Assembly (NCBI RefSeq): GCF_003007735.2
Contig: NZ_PXNQ02000002.1
Coordinates: 372,001-436,000, forward strand
DNA from: Paracoccus methylarcula
Lineage (GTDB): Bacteria; Pseudomonadota; Alphaproteobacteria; Rhodobacterales; Rhodobacteraceae
DNA: 64,000 nt
Direction: 5' to 3'
Position numbers and translations under genes: made by a program. Shown here one piece after another: positions 50,269 through 59,921 of this stretch (within the stretch, counting starts at the first letter, position 1; every line of letters starts with the position of its first letter). Under the pieces are notes generated by a model. It was not told the DNA's origin. It saw nothing but the letters and a program-made list of their open reading frames with translations, and searched no databases.

Positions 50269-50688
50269 ATGGCAAAATCACTCGTCATTCTGACAGGCGT
50301 AATCGGCGTCGCTCTTGTTGCGGGCGGCGGGTATTGGGTGAAGGATCGGCACGGCGAAGATCCATCCGTCGCCGCAGAGAACACCCTGGACGCCGACGCA
50401 GCCCAAACGATGGACGATGCGGAGGATGATTATTACCTGGAATGCCGCGAGAACCTGTTTCGCTGGTATGACTCGCCCTCCTTTCAATTGCAGATCGTCC
50501 AGGAGGGGCAGGAAGGCTATATCACCGCATGCAAGAGCATAATCGAAGCCAGGGATCTGGGGACCGACGCTGAAATCGAAGACTGCGAACATTTGCTGAG
50601 CACCTGGAACCCATCCGCCAATCGTGGAACGAAGACGCAGGTAACGACAGAGCGGCTGCAATATTGCGAGAATCTGCTGTCCCGATAA
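50269..50688 (+). CDS. Single-span hypothetical protein
   Basis: A 139-residue protein. Hydrophobic N-terminus (SLVILTGVIGVALVAGGGYWV) then an acidic periplasmic part with four Cys (YYLECRENLFRWYD, ITACKSIIEARD, IEDCEHLLSTWNP, LQYCENLLSR), likely two disulfides. The two C-x-x-L-L helices suggest an internal repeat. Family unknown. It follows the Sel1 gene by 125 bp on the same strand. Confidence 0.6.
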   Translation: MAKSLVILTGVIGVALVAGGGYWVKDRHGEDPSVAAENTLDADAAQTMDDAEDDYYLECRENLFRWYDSPSFQLQIVQEGQEGYITACKSIIEARDLGTDAEIEDCEHLLSTWNPSANRGTKTQVTTERLQYCENLLSR

Positions 50689-50733
50689 TGCGGGTCTATC
50701 CGCCCGTCCATAGGGTCGGTGTGATCGCCGCGA

Positions 50734-52767
50734 TTACAGGTTGCGGATGAAATCGGCAACTTTCCGGCGGTGCTCCTTGAGTGTTGTCTCGGCGGCATTC
50801 AGACCTTCGTCGAGTTCGGCAATCGCGTTCTCTTCCTCTTCGAGCATTCCCAGATACCGCTGCCCCAGGGTGCTGTCGGGCGGCACCGAGCCAAGGTTCT
50901 GCCTGATCCGGCTCTGGTTTTCGGATGCACGTTCGATATCGCGCCGGATCTCTTCCACCGTTTCGCGGCTTTCGGTTTCCTTCCGCTTGAGTTCGGCCAG
51001 TTCGTCAAGCCTTGCGGCGATCTCGGGATCGGTTGTCATGCCGGACCAATGGATGACCGTGTCCGCATCGGTCTCGACGAGGGCATAAACCTCTCCATCG
51101 CTTCGCTCCGAAATCGCCGTCACCCTGGCGGATCCGCCCGCGGGGATCTGGGCCCGCAGCCGGTGATGGGTCGGCGTATCGCTGTCCAGGGCTTCGGACG
51201 AGAAACTCCAGCCGTCCTCGCGCGGGTGTTCGATCAGGACGGTACGTGCGGCATCCGGTGCCCCCTCGATCGAATAGGTGGTGACCCGGCGCAAGAACCG
51301 GGTTGCGCGAAGGTTGCCATCGACAATGGTAACCTGCCCGACCGAGTCCCGGGATTGGGTTTCGGTCGTGATCTCGACCTTCCGATCAGTGGCGAAACTT
51401 GCCATGCGGCTTTCACCCGCCGGAAGCCCCGTCAGCTGGGCATCCCCGACATAGCCATCCGCCTCGTCATAGACGGTCATCAGCCCGGGCGGCAGGCTGG
51501 CCCCGGTGTCGTTCTCAAGGAACAGTGCCGCGATGGGGTATGTTTCGCCACGCTCGGGCTGGAAAAGCGAGACCCGCTCGGCGGGGATCTCATTGTCGAT
51601 GAATGCCATGGATACGGTCTGGCCCGCCGGCAGATCGACGGGTGATGGAATGCGATATGTCGCCGTGGTCAGCCCCTCCTGCGCGATTGCGGGATTGTCC
51701 GGTTCCGCGGGTTCGAAATAAGCCATGTCGGCCGCTTCCTTGGCCATTTCCGCCATGGGAGCAGGCGCCATCGCACGTTCGAGCTGCTGCGATTGCCCGT
51801 CGCCGCCGCCTGCCGCCATGGCCTTGGATGTGTCCGGGCGCGGCGGTGCGGTCGTGCCGACCGTCACCGGGATCTCGGGCCGGTCATGCCAGTATCTCTG
51901 GTGCAGGCGCTGCGCCAGGGTGACGGGCGCGCCCGAGGAAAGCGTCAGCGAAACACCGTCCCAGTCCTCGCCCGTCGCATTCTCGATCACGGCCCAGGCC
52001 TGAAGCCGCGCGGTTCCTTCCGGTCCGGTCACCATGCGATAGGCCGTCTTCCAGACCGGGGCAGGGGCGAGATAGGTCAGCCCGATGTCCCGGCTGCCGT
52101 CACCCGCAAGCTCGATCGCGATGGTCCGGATGTCGTCCATGCGGCCCCGCCCGCTGACTTCGGCTGCCTCGCGCAGCTTTTCGCGCATCTCCTCGTCGAG
52201 AATGGAGAGGGTGGCATCCGTTCCGAGGGGCAGGGCCTCGATCTCGCCATTATCGGCGATCACGGACAGGACATGCTCCTGTCGCGGAATGTCGTCATGC
52301 GTGAGGTCGTGGCGACCCACCCCCAGCACCGCGCCCTCTATCGCCCGGCCACCTGAAGAGGCGCGAACACGGATTCCCTGCAGGGAGGCCGCGAGATCCG
52401 GCAGCGAGCCCATTTGATCCGGGCCGAATGGCAGGCGGCGAAAGGTCTCTTCGACAGGTGAAAGACCGTCCAGCGTTACCGCGCCGATCCGTCCGGACGG
52501 ATCGCGGATGACGAGCGTCTTCAGGAAATCATCCACCTGTTCAAGGGGGATGTCGATGCTCAGGCTGGTAGAGCCGTCGATGGCGGCGCTGCGGTGAATT
52601 TCGGCCAGCCCGCTGGAGGACAGGGTAACGGCATCGATCCGGCTGGAGCTGGTGCTCTCCTGTGCGAGTGTGGAGGTGGAACAGGCCAGCAGGACGGCAA
52701 GCGCTATGCTGCCCCTGACCGTTGCCGTCTTTCTGTCCCGTCCGGAATGCGGCATGTATTTGCTCAT
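50734..52767 (-). CDS. DUF4139 domain secreted protein
   Basis: A 677-residue protein with a signal peptide (SIALAVLLACSTSTLA). The N-terminal domain (SRIDAVTLSSSGLAEIHRSA) resembles DUF4140, and the central region (GLTYLAPAPVWKTAYRMVTG, LQAWAVIENATGEDWDGVSL, LSSGAPVTLAQRLH) is the DUF4139 core. The C-terminal 90 residues are coiled coil (LKRKETESRETVEEIRRDIE). Probably an envelope-associated protein; the function of the family is unknown. The ATG at 52767 gives a normal signal; an in-frame ATG at 52803 is less likely. Confidence 0.75.
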   Translation of the reverse strand: MSKYMPHSGRDRKTATVRGSIALAVLLACSTSTLAQESTSSSRIDAVTLSSSGLAEIHRSAAIDGSTSLSIDIPLEQVDDFLKTLVIRDPSGRIGAVTLDGLSPVEETFRRLPFGPDQMGSLPDLAASLQGIRVRASSGGRAIEGAVLGVGRHDLTHDDIPRQEHVLSVIADNGEIEALPLGTDATLSILDEEMREKLREAAEVSGRGRMDDIRTIAIELAGDGSRDIGLTYLAPAPVWKTAYRMVTGPEGTARLQAWAVIENATGEDWDGVSLTLSSGAPVTLAQRLHQRYWHDRPEIPVTVGTTAPPRPDTSKAMAAGGGDGQSQQLERAMAPAPMAEMAKEAADMAYFEPAEPDNPAIAQEGLTTATYRIPSPVDLPAGQTVSMAFIDNEIPAERVSLFQPERGETYPIAALFLENDTGASLPPGLMTVYDEADGYVGDAQLTGLPAGESRMASFATDRKVEITTETQSRDSVGQVTIVDGNLRATRFLRRVTTYSIEGAPDAARTVLIEHPREDGWSFSSEALDSDTPTHHRLRAQIPAGGSARVTAISERSDGEVYALVETDADTVIHWSGMTTDPEIAARLDELAELKRKETESRETVEEIRRDIERASENQSRIRQNLGSVPPDSTLGQRYLGMLEEEENAIAELDEGLNAAETTLKEHRRKVADFIRNL

Positions 52768-53021
52768 GACATCTTCTCGCTGTTGCGCGATGGATTGAAG
52801 CATGGCGGGAGGATTTGCTCAACCGTGATGCCGCGCGGAGATATACTGTGATTCAACGCGCTTTGGGTTCGGGGAAAGATGCGGGAGGCTGCCGGGTCTC
52901 GTGGAATAGGGCGGTTGCGTGGCTGCCCGACCTGTCATGCTCCGGCTTGGGGGGAATGTTGCCTGTTCCGGTGGATCGGGCGCCCATGACCTTCGACCAT
53001 CACCCCGAGCCGGTTCCGGTT

Positions 53022-53537
53022 TCAGCCGCAATCGCCACGCCTCCATTCATGCAGGTCGGGATCGCGGCAAAATCCTGCCTCCGCCATCGCGTCCCCGATG
53101 GTGAACAGAGGCGCGATCACGGTCCCGGGACCCGGCTGGCAGGATAAGGAAACCAACAGCTCTTCACCGCGAAGGACATTCACCCCGCCCTCCAGTGAGG
53201 CAACCTGCTCCAGCCGGTCGAAACTGTGCCAGACTTCATAGACATGGCCCTCGTGGCGGAAAGCGACACTTTCCCAGATTGCCCGTCCGACACCGCTCCA
53301 GGGCGTGGCGGTTCCGGCCGCCAGTTCCTCGCGCAGCGTCAGTTTCGGCTTGTCCCGGGGACCGAAAGCATAGGTAAATCTCGCCCCGTCCGGAGAAACT
53401 CCGGCTTCGATACAGGCTTCGAGATGGTTCCCATTGCCGGTATCGCAGGAGATGAGTGTCTGTTCCGTGCAATCGGCCAGCGCGGCACTGGACAGAAAGA
53501 TCAGCGGAAGGGCGGCCAGACAAGGCGATTGGCGCAT
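53022..53537 (-). CDS. Secreted hypothetical protein
   Basis: A 171-residue protein with a signal peptide (LAALPLIFLSSAALA) and six Cys in the mature part, e.g. ADCTEQTLISCDTGNG and LEACIEAG. The FTYAFGPRDKPKLTLREEL block is shared with a family of Rhodobacterales exported proteins I know only as hypothetical. Divergent from the metallopeptidase-like gene. Confidence 0.65.
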   Translation of the reverse strand: MRQSPCLAALPLIFLSSAALADCTEQTLISCDTGNGNHLEACIEAGVSPDGARFTYAFGPRDKPKLTLREELAAGTATPWSGVGRAIWESVAFRHEGHVYEVWHSFDRLEQVASLEGGVNVLRGEELLVSLSCQPGPGTVIAPLFTIGDAMAEAGFCRDPDLHEWRRGDCG

Positions 53538-53705
53538 CGGGGGCTCCGGTCAGGGTGTTTCATTCTAGACAGGCGTTGTCCCTGTGCAAGCTCTCGTGCC
53601 TGATGCGGTTCAGACTCGGCCTGATCGGACATGGTGAGGGTCCGCCATTGACAGCGGGAACCCGATTCCTGAAGGTTGTCCCGCATTTTGAGGAAGGGAT
53701 TCAGC

Positions 53706-54554
53706 ATGGAAGCCAGGAAGGGTGAAAAGCGCCGCCTGACAGAGGGCGAGATCAGCATGGCGAACCGGGTTTTCAACGGTGCCGTCAACCTGCGAAAGGT
53801 GCGGGTCTACAGCTCTCCCAGTAGAACCAGGGGATCATTGGTTCATAAACACACCGTCGATAGCGGCATTTATTGCCCGACAGCGCAACATTATTCCGAA
53901 GATTTCAGTCAGACCGCGCTGGTCGATCAGGCCGCCTTCATTCACGAAATGGCCCATGTCTGGCAGAACCAGACCCGGCAGCGCCACACGCTGTCGCACA
54001 AGAAATATCATGACTATATCAATCAGGTGAAAGGCTCGATGAAGGCTTACCTGAAGCATCGCGGCCTGTGGCGCAACTACCGGAAGCGCCCGGTGGTCTT
54101 CGACGAGGTCGGCGGTCCCCTGAGCTCGACCCGCAAGACATCACCGGTCCAGATGCCGACCCGGATCAGCGCCACGCAGATCGATGGCAGCGTCGCGGTC
54201 AGGGAACTGCCCGGCGCGGCTGCGGAAGATGTGGTCGAAAGCTATATGCGCGACTACAACATGCCGAACCAGAAACTGTCAGGCGGTTCGGACAGCAAGA
54301 CAGAACTGCACCGCATGTGGACCAACGAATATCATTACAATTACCTGCTCGCTGGCAGCGAAAAGATCGTATTCGCAGGGCTGACCCGAGAGGGGCAGGC
54401 CGAGATGATCATGGATTACTTCATCCTGCTCAATGGCGGTAACCCGATGAATCCGGTGCTGCGCAACGTGCTGCCCGATCATGTCCCCAAGGGCTGGCAG
54501 GAACGGCCGCCGTTGGGTTTCTACAAGAAGCTGATCCCGTTCGTTACCGCCTGA
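53706..54554 (+). CDS. Vgr-related zincin-like protein (HExxH)
   Basis: A 282-residue cytoplasmic-looking protein without signal peptide. It has HEMAHVWQ at residues 80-87 (His80, Glu81, His84), the zinc-peptidase HExxH motif, in the context AAFIHEMAHVWQNQT that is typical of proteins annotated as Vgr-related or DUF4157-like. A later EGQAEMIMDYF supplies candidate acidic residues for the third zinc ligand. The ATG at 53706 follows GAGGAAGGG. No VgrG or other type VI gene is visible. Activity and target unknown. Confidence 0.65.
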   Translation: MEARKGEKRRLTEGEISMANRVFNGAVNLRKVRVYSSPSRTRGSLVHKHTVDSGIYCPTAQHYSEDFSQTALVDQAAFIHEMAHVWQNQTRQRHTLSHKKYHDYINQVKGSMKAYLKHRGLWRNYRKRPVVFDEVGGPLSSTRKTSPVQMPTRISATQIDGSVAVRELPGAAAEDVVESYMRDYNMPNQKLSGGSDSKTELHRMWTNEYHYNYLLAGSEKIVFAGLTREGQAEMIMDYFILLNGGNPMNPVLRNVLPDHVPKGWQERPPLGFYKKLIPFVTA

Positions 54555-54650
54555 GGCATTTTCCGGCAAAGGTGGAATCCCGGCTTTCGCCCGGGCATGC
54601 GCGTCATCGCGCCTCTTGACGGCTCCCTCCGCTTGGGAGAAAGCAAATCC

Positions 54651-55667
54651 ATGGGATTGCAGATCGATATCGCGGCCATCCAGGCCAATTGGAAGGCATT
54701 GGCGGGCAGGGCCCCCACTGCGCGGGCGGCGGCGGTGGTCAAGGCCGATGGCTATGGCCTGGGCGCGGCAAGGATCGTGCCGGCGCTTTACGAGGCCGGG
54801 GCACGCGATTTCTTCGTGGCGCTGGCCGGGGAAGGACGGGCGATCCGCCCGCTTCTGCCGGATGACGCGACCGTCAACATATTGTCGGGACATATGGAAG
54901 GCGCGGATCTGGCCGGGCTCGTTCCGGTCATCAACAGCCCCGGACAATTCTTCCGCGACAGGGCCATGCGCCCCGGGCAGCCCTTCGCGATCCAGCTTGA
55001 CAGCGGCATGAACCGGCTTGGCATGGAGGCGGCGGAATGGGCCGCCATCCGCGATGAGGCCCTGTCTGCCGGACCCGCCTTTGTCATGTCGCATCTGGCC
55101 TGCGCGGACGAGCCGGGACACCCGGCCAATGCCATGCAGTGCAGGACCTTCCGGGAAATGACCCAAGGAGCAGGGGTGCCATTGTCGCTGGCGGCGACGG
55201 GGGGAATCCTGCTGGGGCCGGATTATCATTTCGACATGGTGCGCCCCGGTGTCGGCCTGTATGGCGGGCTACCCTTTGCCGATGCAAAGCCGGTCCTGCG
55301 CCTGTCCCTGCCGGTGATCCAGACCCGCGATCTGCGGCCGGGCGAATTCGTGGGATATGGTGCGACCTGGACCGCCGAAGCCCCGCGCCGCATTGCCACG
55401 GTCGCGGCGGGCTATGCCGACGGGATCCTGCGGATGCTGTCGTCAAGCGGGGTCAGCCTTTACGCTGATGGCGCGGCCTGTCCCATCGTCGGCCGGGTCT
55501 CGATGGATCTCGTGACCGCCGATGTCACCGATCTGGACGAGGTGCCGCCCGAACTGGAACTGATCTGCCCGGAACAGCCCATAGACGCGCTGGCGGATCA
55601 TGCCGGAACGATCGGCTATGAAATCCTGACATCCCTGGGACATCGATACCAGCGGGACTATCTCTGA
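54651..55667 (+). CDS. alr: Alanine racemase
   Basis: PLP enzyme making D-alanine for peptidoglycan. The product has 338 residues. The PLP lysine is in AVVKADGYGLG; HLACADEP, RPGVGLYGG and PVGYGATW-like (FVGYGATWTAE with the catalytic Tyr region), and GRVSMDLVTADVTD follow in the expected order. Slightly short at the N-terminus compared with family members of about 360. The ATG at 54651 has GGGAGA upstream. Confidence 0.92.
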   Translation: MGLQIDIAAIQANWKALAGRAPTARAAAVVKADGYGLGAARIVPALYEAGARDFFVALAGEGRAIRPLLPDDATVNILSGHMEGADLAGLVPVINSPGQFFRDRAMRPGQPFAIQLDSGMNRLGMEAAEWAAIRDEALSAGPAFVMSHLACADEPGHPANAMQCRTFREMTQGAGVPLSLAATGGILLGPDYHFDMVRPGVGLYGGLPFADAKPVLRLSLPVIQTRDLRPGEFVGYGATWTAEAPRRIATVAAGYADGILRMLSSSGVSLYADGAACPIVGRVSMDLVTADVTDLDEVPPELELICPEQPIDALADHAGTIGYEILTSLGHRYQRDYL

Positions 55668-55792
55668 TCCCGGTTTCCGGTCGCATTTGTCACAATGTCT
55701 ACACAGAATTGCCGCAGAAAATGCCGGGATGACCTTGTGCGAATCCGATTGGATCGCCACCATAAGGACATAGTCTCAAGCAGGAGAGAAAT

Positions 55793-56869
55793 TTGGGCCT
55801 GACCCCAACGCCCCCCGTCGCCACTTCACCAAGCGAAACTCTGCTGGAATTCCCCGATAACCGGCTGCTGATCGACCTGTGCGGCGTCAATGACCGGCAT
55901 CTTGCCCGTATCGAAGAGGCGCTGTCCGTCCATATCCTCCGCCGCGGCAACCAGCTTGCCGTCGTGGGCGAGGGTGCGGCGCAGGAAGAGGCCGCGCAAT
56001 TGTTGCAGGGTCTCTATGCCCGGCTGGAGCAGGGGCGCCCGGTCGAACTGGCCGAGATCGACGCCGCCTTGCGCATGGGCGCGGACAGCACGACCGAGAC
56101 CACGGCCTCCGAGCAGCTCGAGATGTTCGCCGCCGGGAATTACGAGCTGCGCACCCGCAAGAAATCCGTCGAGCCGCGCACCGAGGCACAGAAGGCCTAT
56201 GTCCGTTCGCTGTTCGAGAACGAACTGGCCTTCGGCATCGGACCGGCAGGCACCGGCAAGACCTATCTGGCCGTGGCCGTGGGGGTCACGATGCTGATCG
56301 GCGGGCAGGTGGATCGTATCATCCTGTCGCGCCCGGCGGTCGAGGCGGGCGAGCGCCTTGGCTTTCTGCCCGGCGACATGAAGGAGAAGGTCGATCCCTA
56401 CATGCAGCCGCTCTATGATGCGCTGAACGATTTCCTGCCGGGCAAGCAGATGCAGAAGCTGATGGAGGAGAAGCGGATCGAGATCGCGCCGCTGGCCTTC
56501 ATGCGCGGGCGCACCCTGTCCAGTGCATTCGTGGTTCTGGACGAGGCGCAGAACGCCTCGACCATGCAGATGAAGATGTTCCTGACCCGCTTGGGCGAGG
56601 GCTCGCGCATGGTCATCACCGGCGACCGCACGCAGATCGACCTGCCGCGCGGGGTGCAGTCCGGCCTGATGGATGCCGAGCGTATCCTGGACGGGGTGAA
56701 GGGGATCAGCTTCAGCTATTTCACCGCCAAGGATGTGGTCCGCCACCCGCTGGTTGCCCGCATCATCGAGGCTTATGACGCCGAGGATCAGGCGGCATTG
56801 GCCCGTGGCGAAACCGTGGAGGTTCGGGGCGGCTACATTCCGCGCCGGGCAAGACGAGACGATGCCTGA
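55793..56869 (+). CDS. PhoH-like ATPase (YbeZ)
   Basis: Cytoplasmic P-loop ATPase of 358 residues linked to RNA metabolism and ribosome maturation. Walker A GPAGTGKTYLA, Walker B VVLDEAQNASTMQMKMFL, and GDRTQIDLPRGVQSGL are intact; the N-terminal KH-like domain is at residues 20-90. The start is TTG at 55793 with CAGGAGAG upstream. It overlaps ybeY by eight bases, the widespread ybeZ-ybeY arrangement. Confidence 0.92.
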   Translation: MGLTPTPPVATSPSETLLEFPDNRLLIDLCGVNDRHLARIEEALSVHILRRGNQLAVVGEGAAQEEAAQLLQGLYARLEQGRPVELAEIDAALRMGADSTTETTASEQLEMFAAGNYELRTRKKSVEPRTEAQKAYVRSLFENELAFGIGPAGTGKTYLAVAVGVTMLIGGQVDRIILSRPAVEAGERLGFLPGDMKEKVDPYMQPLYDALNDFLPGKQMQKLMEEKRIEIAPLAFMRGRTLSSAFVVLDEAQNASTMQMKMFLTRLGEGSRMVITGDRTQIDLPRGVQSGLMDAERILDGVKGISFSYFTAKDVVRHPLVARIIEAYDAEDQAALARGETVEVRGGYIPRRARRDDA

Positions 56870-57359
56870 CGAGATATCCGCCGACAGCGTCATCGAGGAC
56901 GACCGATGGCAGGAGGCCGGGCTGGAAAGCCTGGCCGAACGCGCCGTCATTGCCGCGCTGGAATGGCACGGGACCAGTGGCGAGGTGGTGGTGCTTGGCT
57001 GCGACGATGCCCGGATCGCGGCGCTGAACGCCGATTTCCGGGGCAAGCCGCGCGCGACCAATGTCCTGTCATGGCCCTCGGTCGAACATGCCCCGCGCGA
57101 TCCGGGCGCCCGCCCGCTTCTTCCCGAGATTGACGAACTGGGTGACATCGCCATCGCCTTCGATACCTGCGAAGCCGAGGCCGCCGCGCAAGGCAAGCCC
57201 TTTGCCGATCACGTCACCCATCTGCTGGTCCATGCGGTCCTGCATCTGCTGGGCTATGATCACGAAAACGATCTCGATGCCGAAACCATGGAGGCGGCCG
57301 AGCGTTCGATCCTGCAAGACCTCCAGATCCCCGACCCATATCAAGAGAAAGTGTCATGA
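56862..57359 (+). CDS. ybeY: Endoribonuclease YbeY
   Basis: Metal-dependent RNase for 16S rRNA 3'-end maturation and ribosome quality control. The product has 165 residues with the zinc motif HLLVHAVLHLLGYDH (three His) and the preceding ATNVLSWPS strand. Translationally coupled to the PhoH gene upstream and to corC downstream (four-base overlap). Confidence 0.95.
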   Translation: MPDEISADSVIEDDRWQEAGLESLAERAVIAALEWHGTSGEVVVLGCDDARIAALNADFRGKPRATNVLSWPSVEHAPRDPGARPLLPEIDELGDIAIAFDTCEAEAAAQGKPFADHVTHLLVHAVLHLLGYDHENDLDAETMEAAERSILQDLQIPDPYQEKVS

Positions 57360-58303
57360 ATTCCGAGTCTCGATTATCCACCCCCCATCTCGGCGACCAA
57401 CCCGCCACGGCGGCTGATGGCGTCGGAGGAGAGGGGCGTGACCTGCCGGCCTCTCGCGGCTTTTTCGGCCGCGTTTTCGAGGCGCTCACCGGACATGACG
57501 ACGAGCATGATGTGATCGCGGAGGAAGAGCATCCCAAGGCCCATCCCGCACCGGGCATGGTCAATCTGCGCCGGATGCGGGTCGATGACGTGGCCATCCC
57601 CAAGGTCGAGATCGTCGCCGTGCCGCTGACGGTATCCCTGGACGATCTGGTCGAGATGTTCCGCGAACACGGCTTTTCGCGCATCCCGGTCTTTCGCGGC
57701 ACGCTGGACAGCCCGCTCGGACTGATCCATCTCAAGGACCTGGCGCTCAAGCACGGCTTCGGCAAGGGGGGCAAGTTCACCCTGCGCCCGATGCTGCGCC
57801 CACTGCTTTACGTGCCGCCCTCGATGCCCATCGGCGTGCTGCTGCAGCAGATGCGGCAGAAACGTATCCATATGGCGCTGGTCATCGACGAATATGGCGG
57901 CGTGGACGGGCTGGTCACGATCGAGGACCTGATCGAACAGGTGATCGGCCAGATCGAGGACGAGCATGACGAGGAGGAGGGCGATCTCTGGAGCCTGGAA
58001 AAGCCCGGCCAATGGCTGATGCAGGCGCGCGCGCCCCTGGACGAGGTCGAGGCCGAGATCGGGCTGCGCCTGCTGGCCGAGGACGAGGACGAGGATATCG
58101 ACACGCTAGGCGGGCTGATCTTCATGCTGGCAGGCCGCGTGCCCCTGCGCGGCGAGGTGATCGCCCATGAAACCGGCGCCGAATTCGAGATCGTCGAGGC
58201 CGATCCTCGCCGCATCAAGCGGATCCGGCTGCGCCTGCCGGGGGTTGTCTCGTCATCGCCGCCGGCCAAGACGGATGAAAGCCGCGCGGGCGCGGCAGAG
58301 TAG
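57356..58303 (+). CDS. corC: Hemolysin/CorC family CBS-domain protein
   Basis: A 315-residue protein without transmembrane helices. It has two CBS domains (residues about 80-200; VDDVAIPKVEIVAVPL, MALVIDEYGGVDGLVTIEDLI) followed by the CorC_HlyC domain (IDTLGGLIFMLAGRVPLRGE, FEIVEADPRRIKRIRL). Usually linked to magnesium/cobalt efflux regulation or to envelope biogenesis. In many alphaproteobacteria lnt follows; here it does not. Overlaps ybeY by four bases. Confidence 0.9.
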   Translation: MNSESRLSTPHLGDQPATAADGVGGEGRDLPASRGFFGRVFEALTGHDDEHDVIAEEEHPKAHPAPGMVNLRRMRVDDVAIPKVEIVAVPLTVSLDDLVEMFREHGFSRIPVFRGTLDSPLGLIHLKDLALKHGFGKGGKFTLRPMLRPLLYVPPSMPIGVLLQQMRQKRIHMALVIDEYGGVDGLVTIEDLIEQVIGQIEDEHDEEEGDLWSLEKPGQWLMQARAPLDEVEAEIGLRLLAEDEDEDIDTLGGLIFMLAGRVPLRGEVIAHETGAEFEIVEADPRRIKRIRLRLPGVVSSSPPAKTDESRAGAAE

Positions 58304-58424
58304 AACCTGCGAGCTTCATCCCGGAACCTCATCGAAGCCGTGATCATGTCGGTCCGGGAGTCCGAAGCCGTGGGTTGCGCTGTCCGAAAACCCGTTGTCC
58401 GGGATGTTCCGGGTGATCATCGGC

Positions 58425-58443
58425 GGGGCGCAATATGCGCCCC
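58425..58443. terminator. Bidirectional hairpin between corC and the M20 gene
   Basis: GGGGCGCA and TGCGCCCC form a perfect eight-base-pair stem with a three-base loop, in the gap between convergent genes. Earlier in the same gap, CCCGGAAC-type repeats (58319-58412) add weaker pairing. Confidence 0.6.
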
Positions 58444-58477
58444 TGATCCTCCTTTGCTCCGATAGTTGCCGCGCGCC

Positions 58478-59902
58478 TCATTCAGCCGCGATCGGCGGGG
58501 TCACCTCGGGTGGGATCGGGCAGGAATAGGGGAATTCGGCCAGATGCGCCTGATGCGCCCTGATTGCGGCGGCGCGCAGGGTGTCGTTGCGCAAGACGGC
58601 GCAAGCGGTGGCGGCCATCACCTTGGCCGCGTGGATCATGCCCTTATGGGCCGCCGGGGATTTGCCCTGCGCCGTTTGCTGCCAGCTATGCAGCGGCGTG
58701 CCAAGGGCGCAGGTGGCGACGCGGGCCTGCACCAGCGGAACCGCCCAACTGACATCGCCCAGGTCGGTCGAGCCCATTGCGGCGGCCTGGGGCCGGTCCA
58801 GCGGAGCGACGAAATCGCAAAGCGGCAGATCGTAATCCGGTTTGCGGGAAATCTGGGCGAAGGCGGCGGCGATATCTGCCCGGGTAAGGGTCTTGCGGAT
58901 TTCCATGGCGTATTCGATATCCCCGGCGTCGAAGGGCACCGGGCCGAGCCGGTCGAACTCGGCCTGCATGGCTTCTTCGAGCGGGCGGTTGCCGATCAGG
59001 TTGGAGACGGCGGAAAAGACCCTGGATTCGACCTCGGTGCCGCTCATCAGCGCTGCACCCTGGGCGATATTGTTCACGCGCTCGACCAGTTCCCCCAGCC
59101 CTTCCAGGTCGGGGCTGCGGATCAGCTGCCTGACGGTGGCCCTGGATTGCACCACATTGGGGGCGATCCCGCCAGCGTCGAGATAGGCGTAATGGACCCG
59201 GGCGGCATCGGGCATATGCTCGCGCATGTAGTTGACGCCGATATTCATCAGTTCCACCGCATCCAGCGCCGAGCGGCCCAGATGGGGGGCGCCAGCGGCA
59301 TGGGCGGCCTTGCCGGTGAAGCTGTAATCGATCCTTGTATTGGCAAGGGAGCGGGCATCATCGACGCAGTTATAGCTGGCCGGGTGCCAACTGATGGCGA
59401 TATCGACATCGTCGAACAGCCCGTCGCGCACCATATAGGTCTTGGCGGCTCCGCCTTCCTCGGCCGGGCAGCCGTAATAGCGTACGCGGCCCTTGATGCC
59501 TTCGGCTTCCAGCCAGTCCTTGACGGCGGTGGCGGCCTGCATGGCGGCCGAGCCGAGCAGGTTATGGCCGCAGCCATGCCCGAAACCGCTTTCGTCGATC
59601 ATCCTGGGCTCGGCAATGCCGGGTTCCTGGCTCAGGCCGGGCAGGGCGTCATATTCGCCCAGGATCGCGATCACCGGCCCTTCGCTGCCCGCCTCGCCGA
59701 TCACGGCTGTCGGGATTCCGGCGACGTTTTCGCGGATGCGGAAACCCTGCTGGCGCAGCATGTCCTTATGCGCCGCGCAGGAGCGGGTTTCGGTATAGGC
59801 GATCTCGGGCGTGTCGAAGACGGCATCGGCAAGGCCGATGAAGGCTTCGCGCCTGGCATCGACATGGGACCAGATCGGATTTTCATTGGTCAGGCTTGGC
59901 AT
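58478..59902 (-). CDS. M20 amidohydrolase, AbgB/IAL-like
   Basis: Metal-dependent amidohydrolase of 474 residues. Seen: AILGEYDALPGLSQEPG, the metal motif GFGHGCGHNLLG, CPAEEGGAAKTYM with the catalytic Glu pair, ISWHPASYNCVDD, and the dimerisation insert FTGKAAHAAGAPHLGRSALD. AbgB-type enzymes split p-aminobenzoyl-glutamate; relatives cleave N-acyl amino acids or indole-acetyl conjugates. It is the last gene of the peptide ABC operon, so it probably hydrolyses what that system imports. The ATG at 59902 follows GAAGGAAAG. Confidence 0.85.
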   Translation of the reverse strand: MPSLTNENPIWSHVDARREAFIGLADAVFDTPEIAYTETRSCAAHKDMLRQQGFRIRENVAGIPTAVIGEAGSEGPVIAILGEYDALPGLSQEPGIAEPRMIDESGFGHGCGHNLLGSAAMQAATAVKDWLEAEGIKGRVRYYGCPAEEGGAAKTYMVRDGLFDDVDIAISWHPASYNCVDDARSLANTRIDYSFTGKAAHAAGAPHLGRSALDAVELMNIGVNYMREHMPDAARVHYAYLDAGGIAPNVVQSRATVRQLIRSPDLEGLGELVERVNNIAQGAALMSGTEVESRVFSAVSNLIGNRPLEEAMQAEFDRLGPVPFDAGDIEYAMEIRKTLTRADIAAAFAQISRKPDYDLPLCDFVAPLDRPQAAAMGSTDLGDVSWAVPLVQARVATCALGTPLHSWQQTAQGKSPAAHKGMIHAAKVMAATACAVLRNDTLRAAAIRAHQAHLAEFPYSCPIPPEVTPPIAAE

Positions 59903-59921
59903 GGGCTTTCTTTCCTTCGTA

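Noticed and set aside
52819-53046. A 75-codon minus-strand frame between two annotated genes
   Set aside because: Random-looking basic/proline-rich sequence with no ribosome-binding site.
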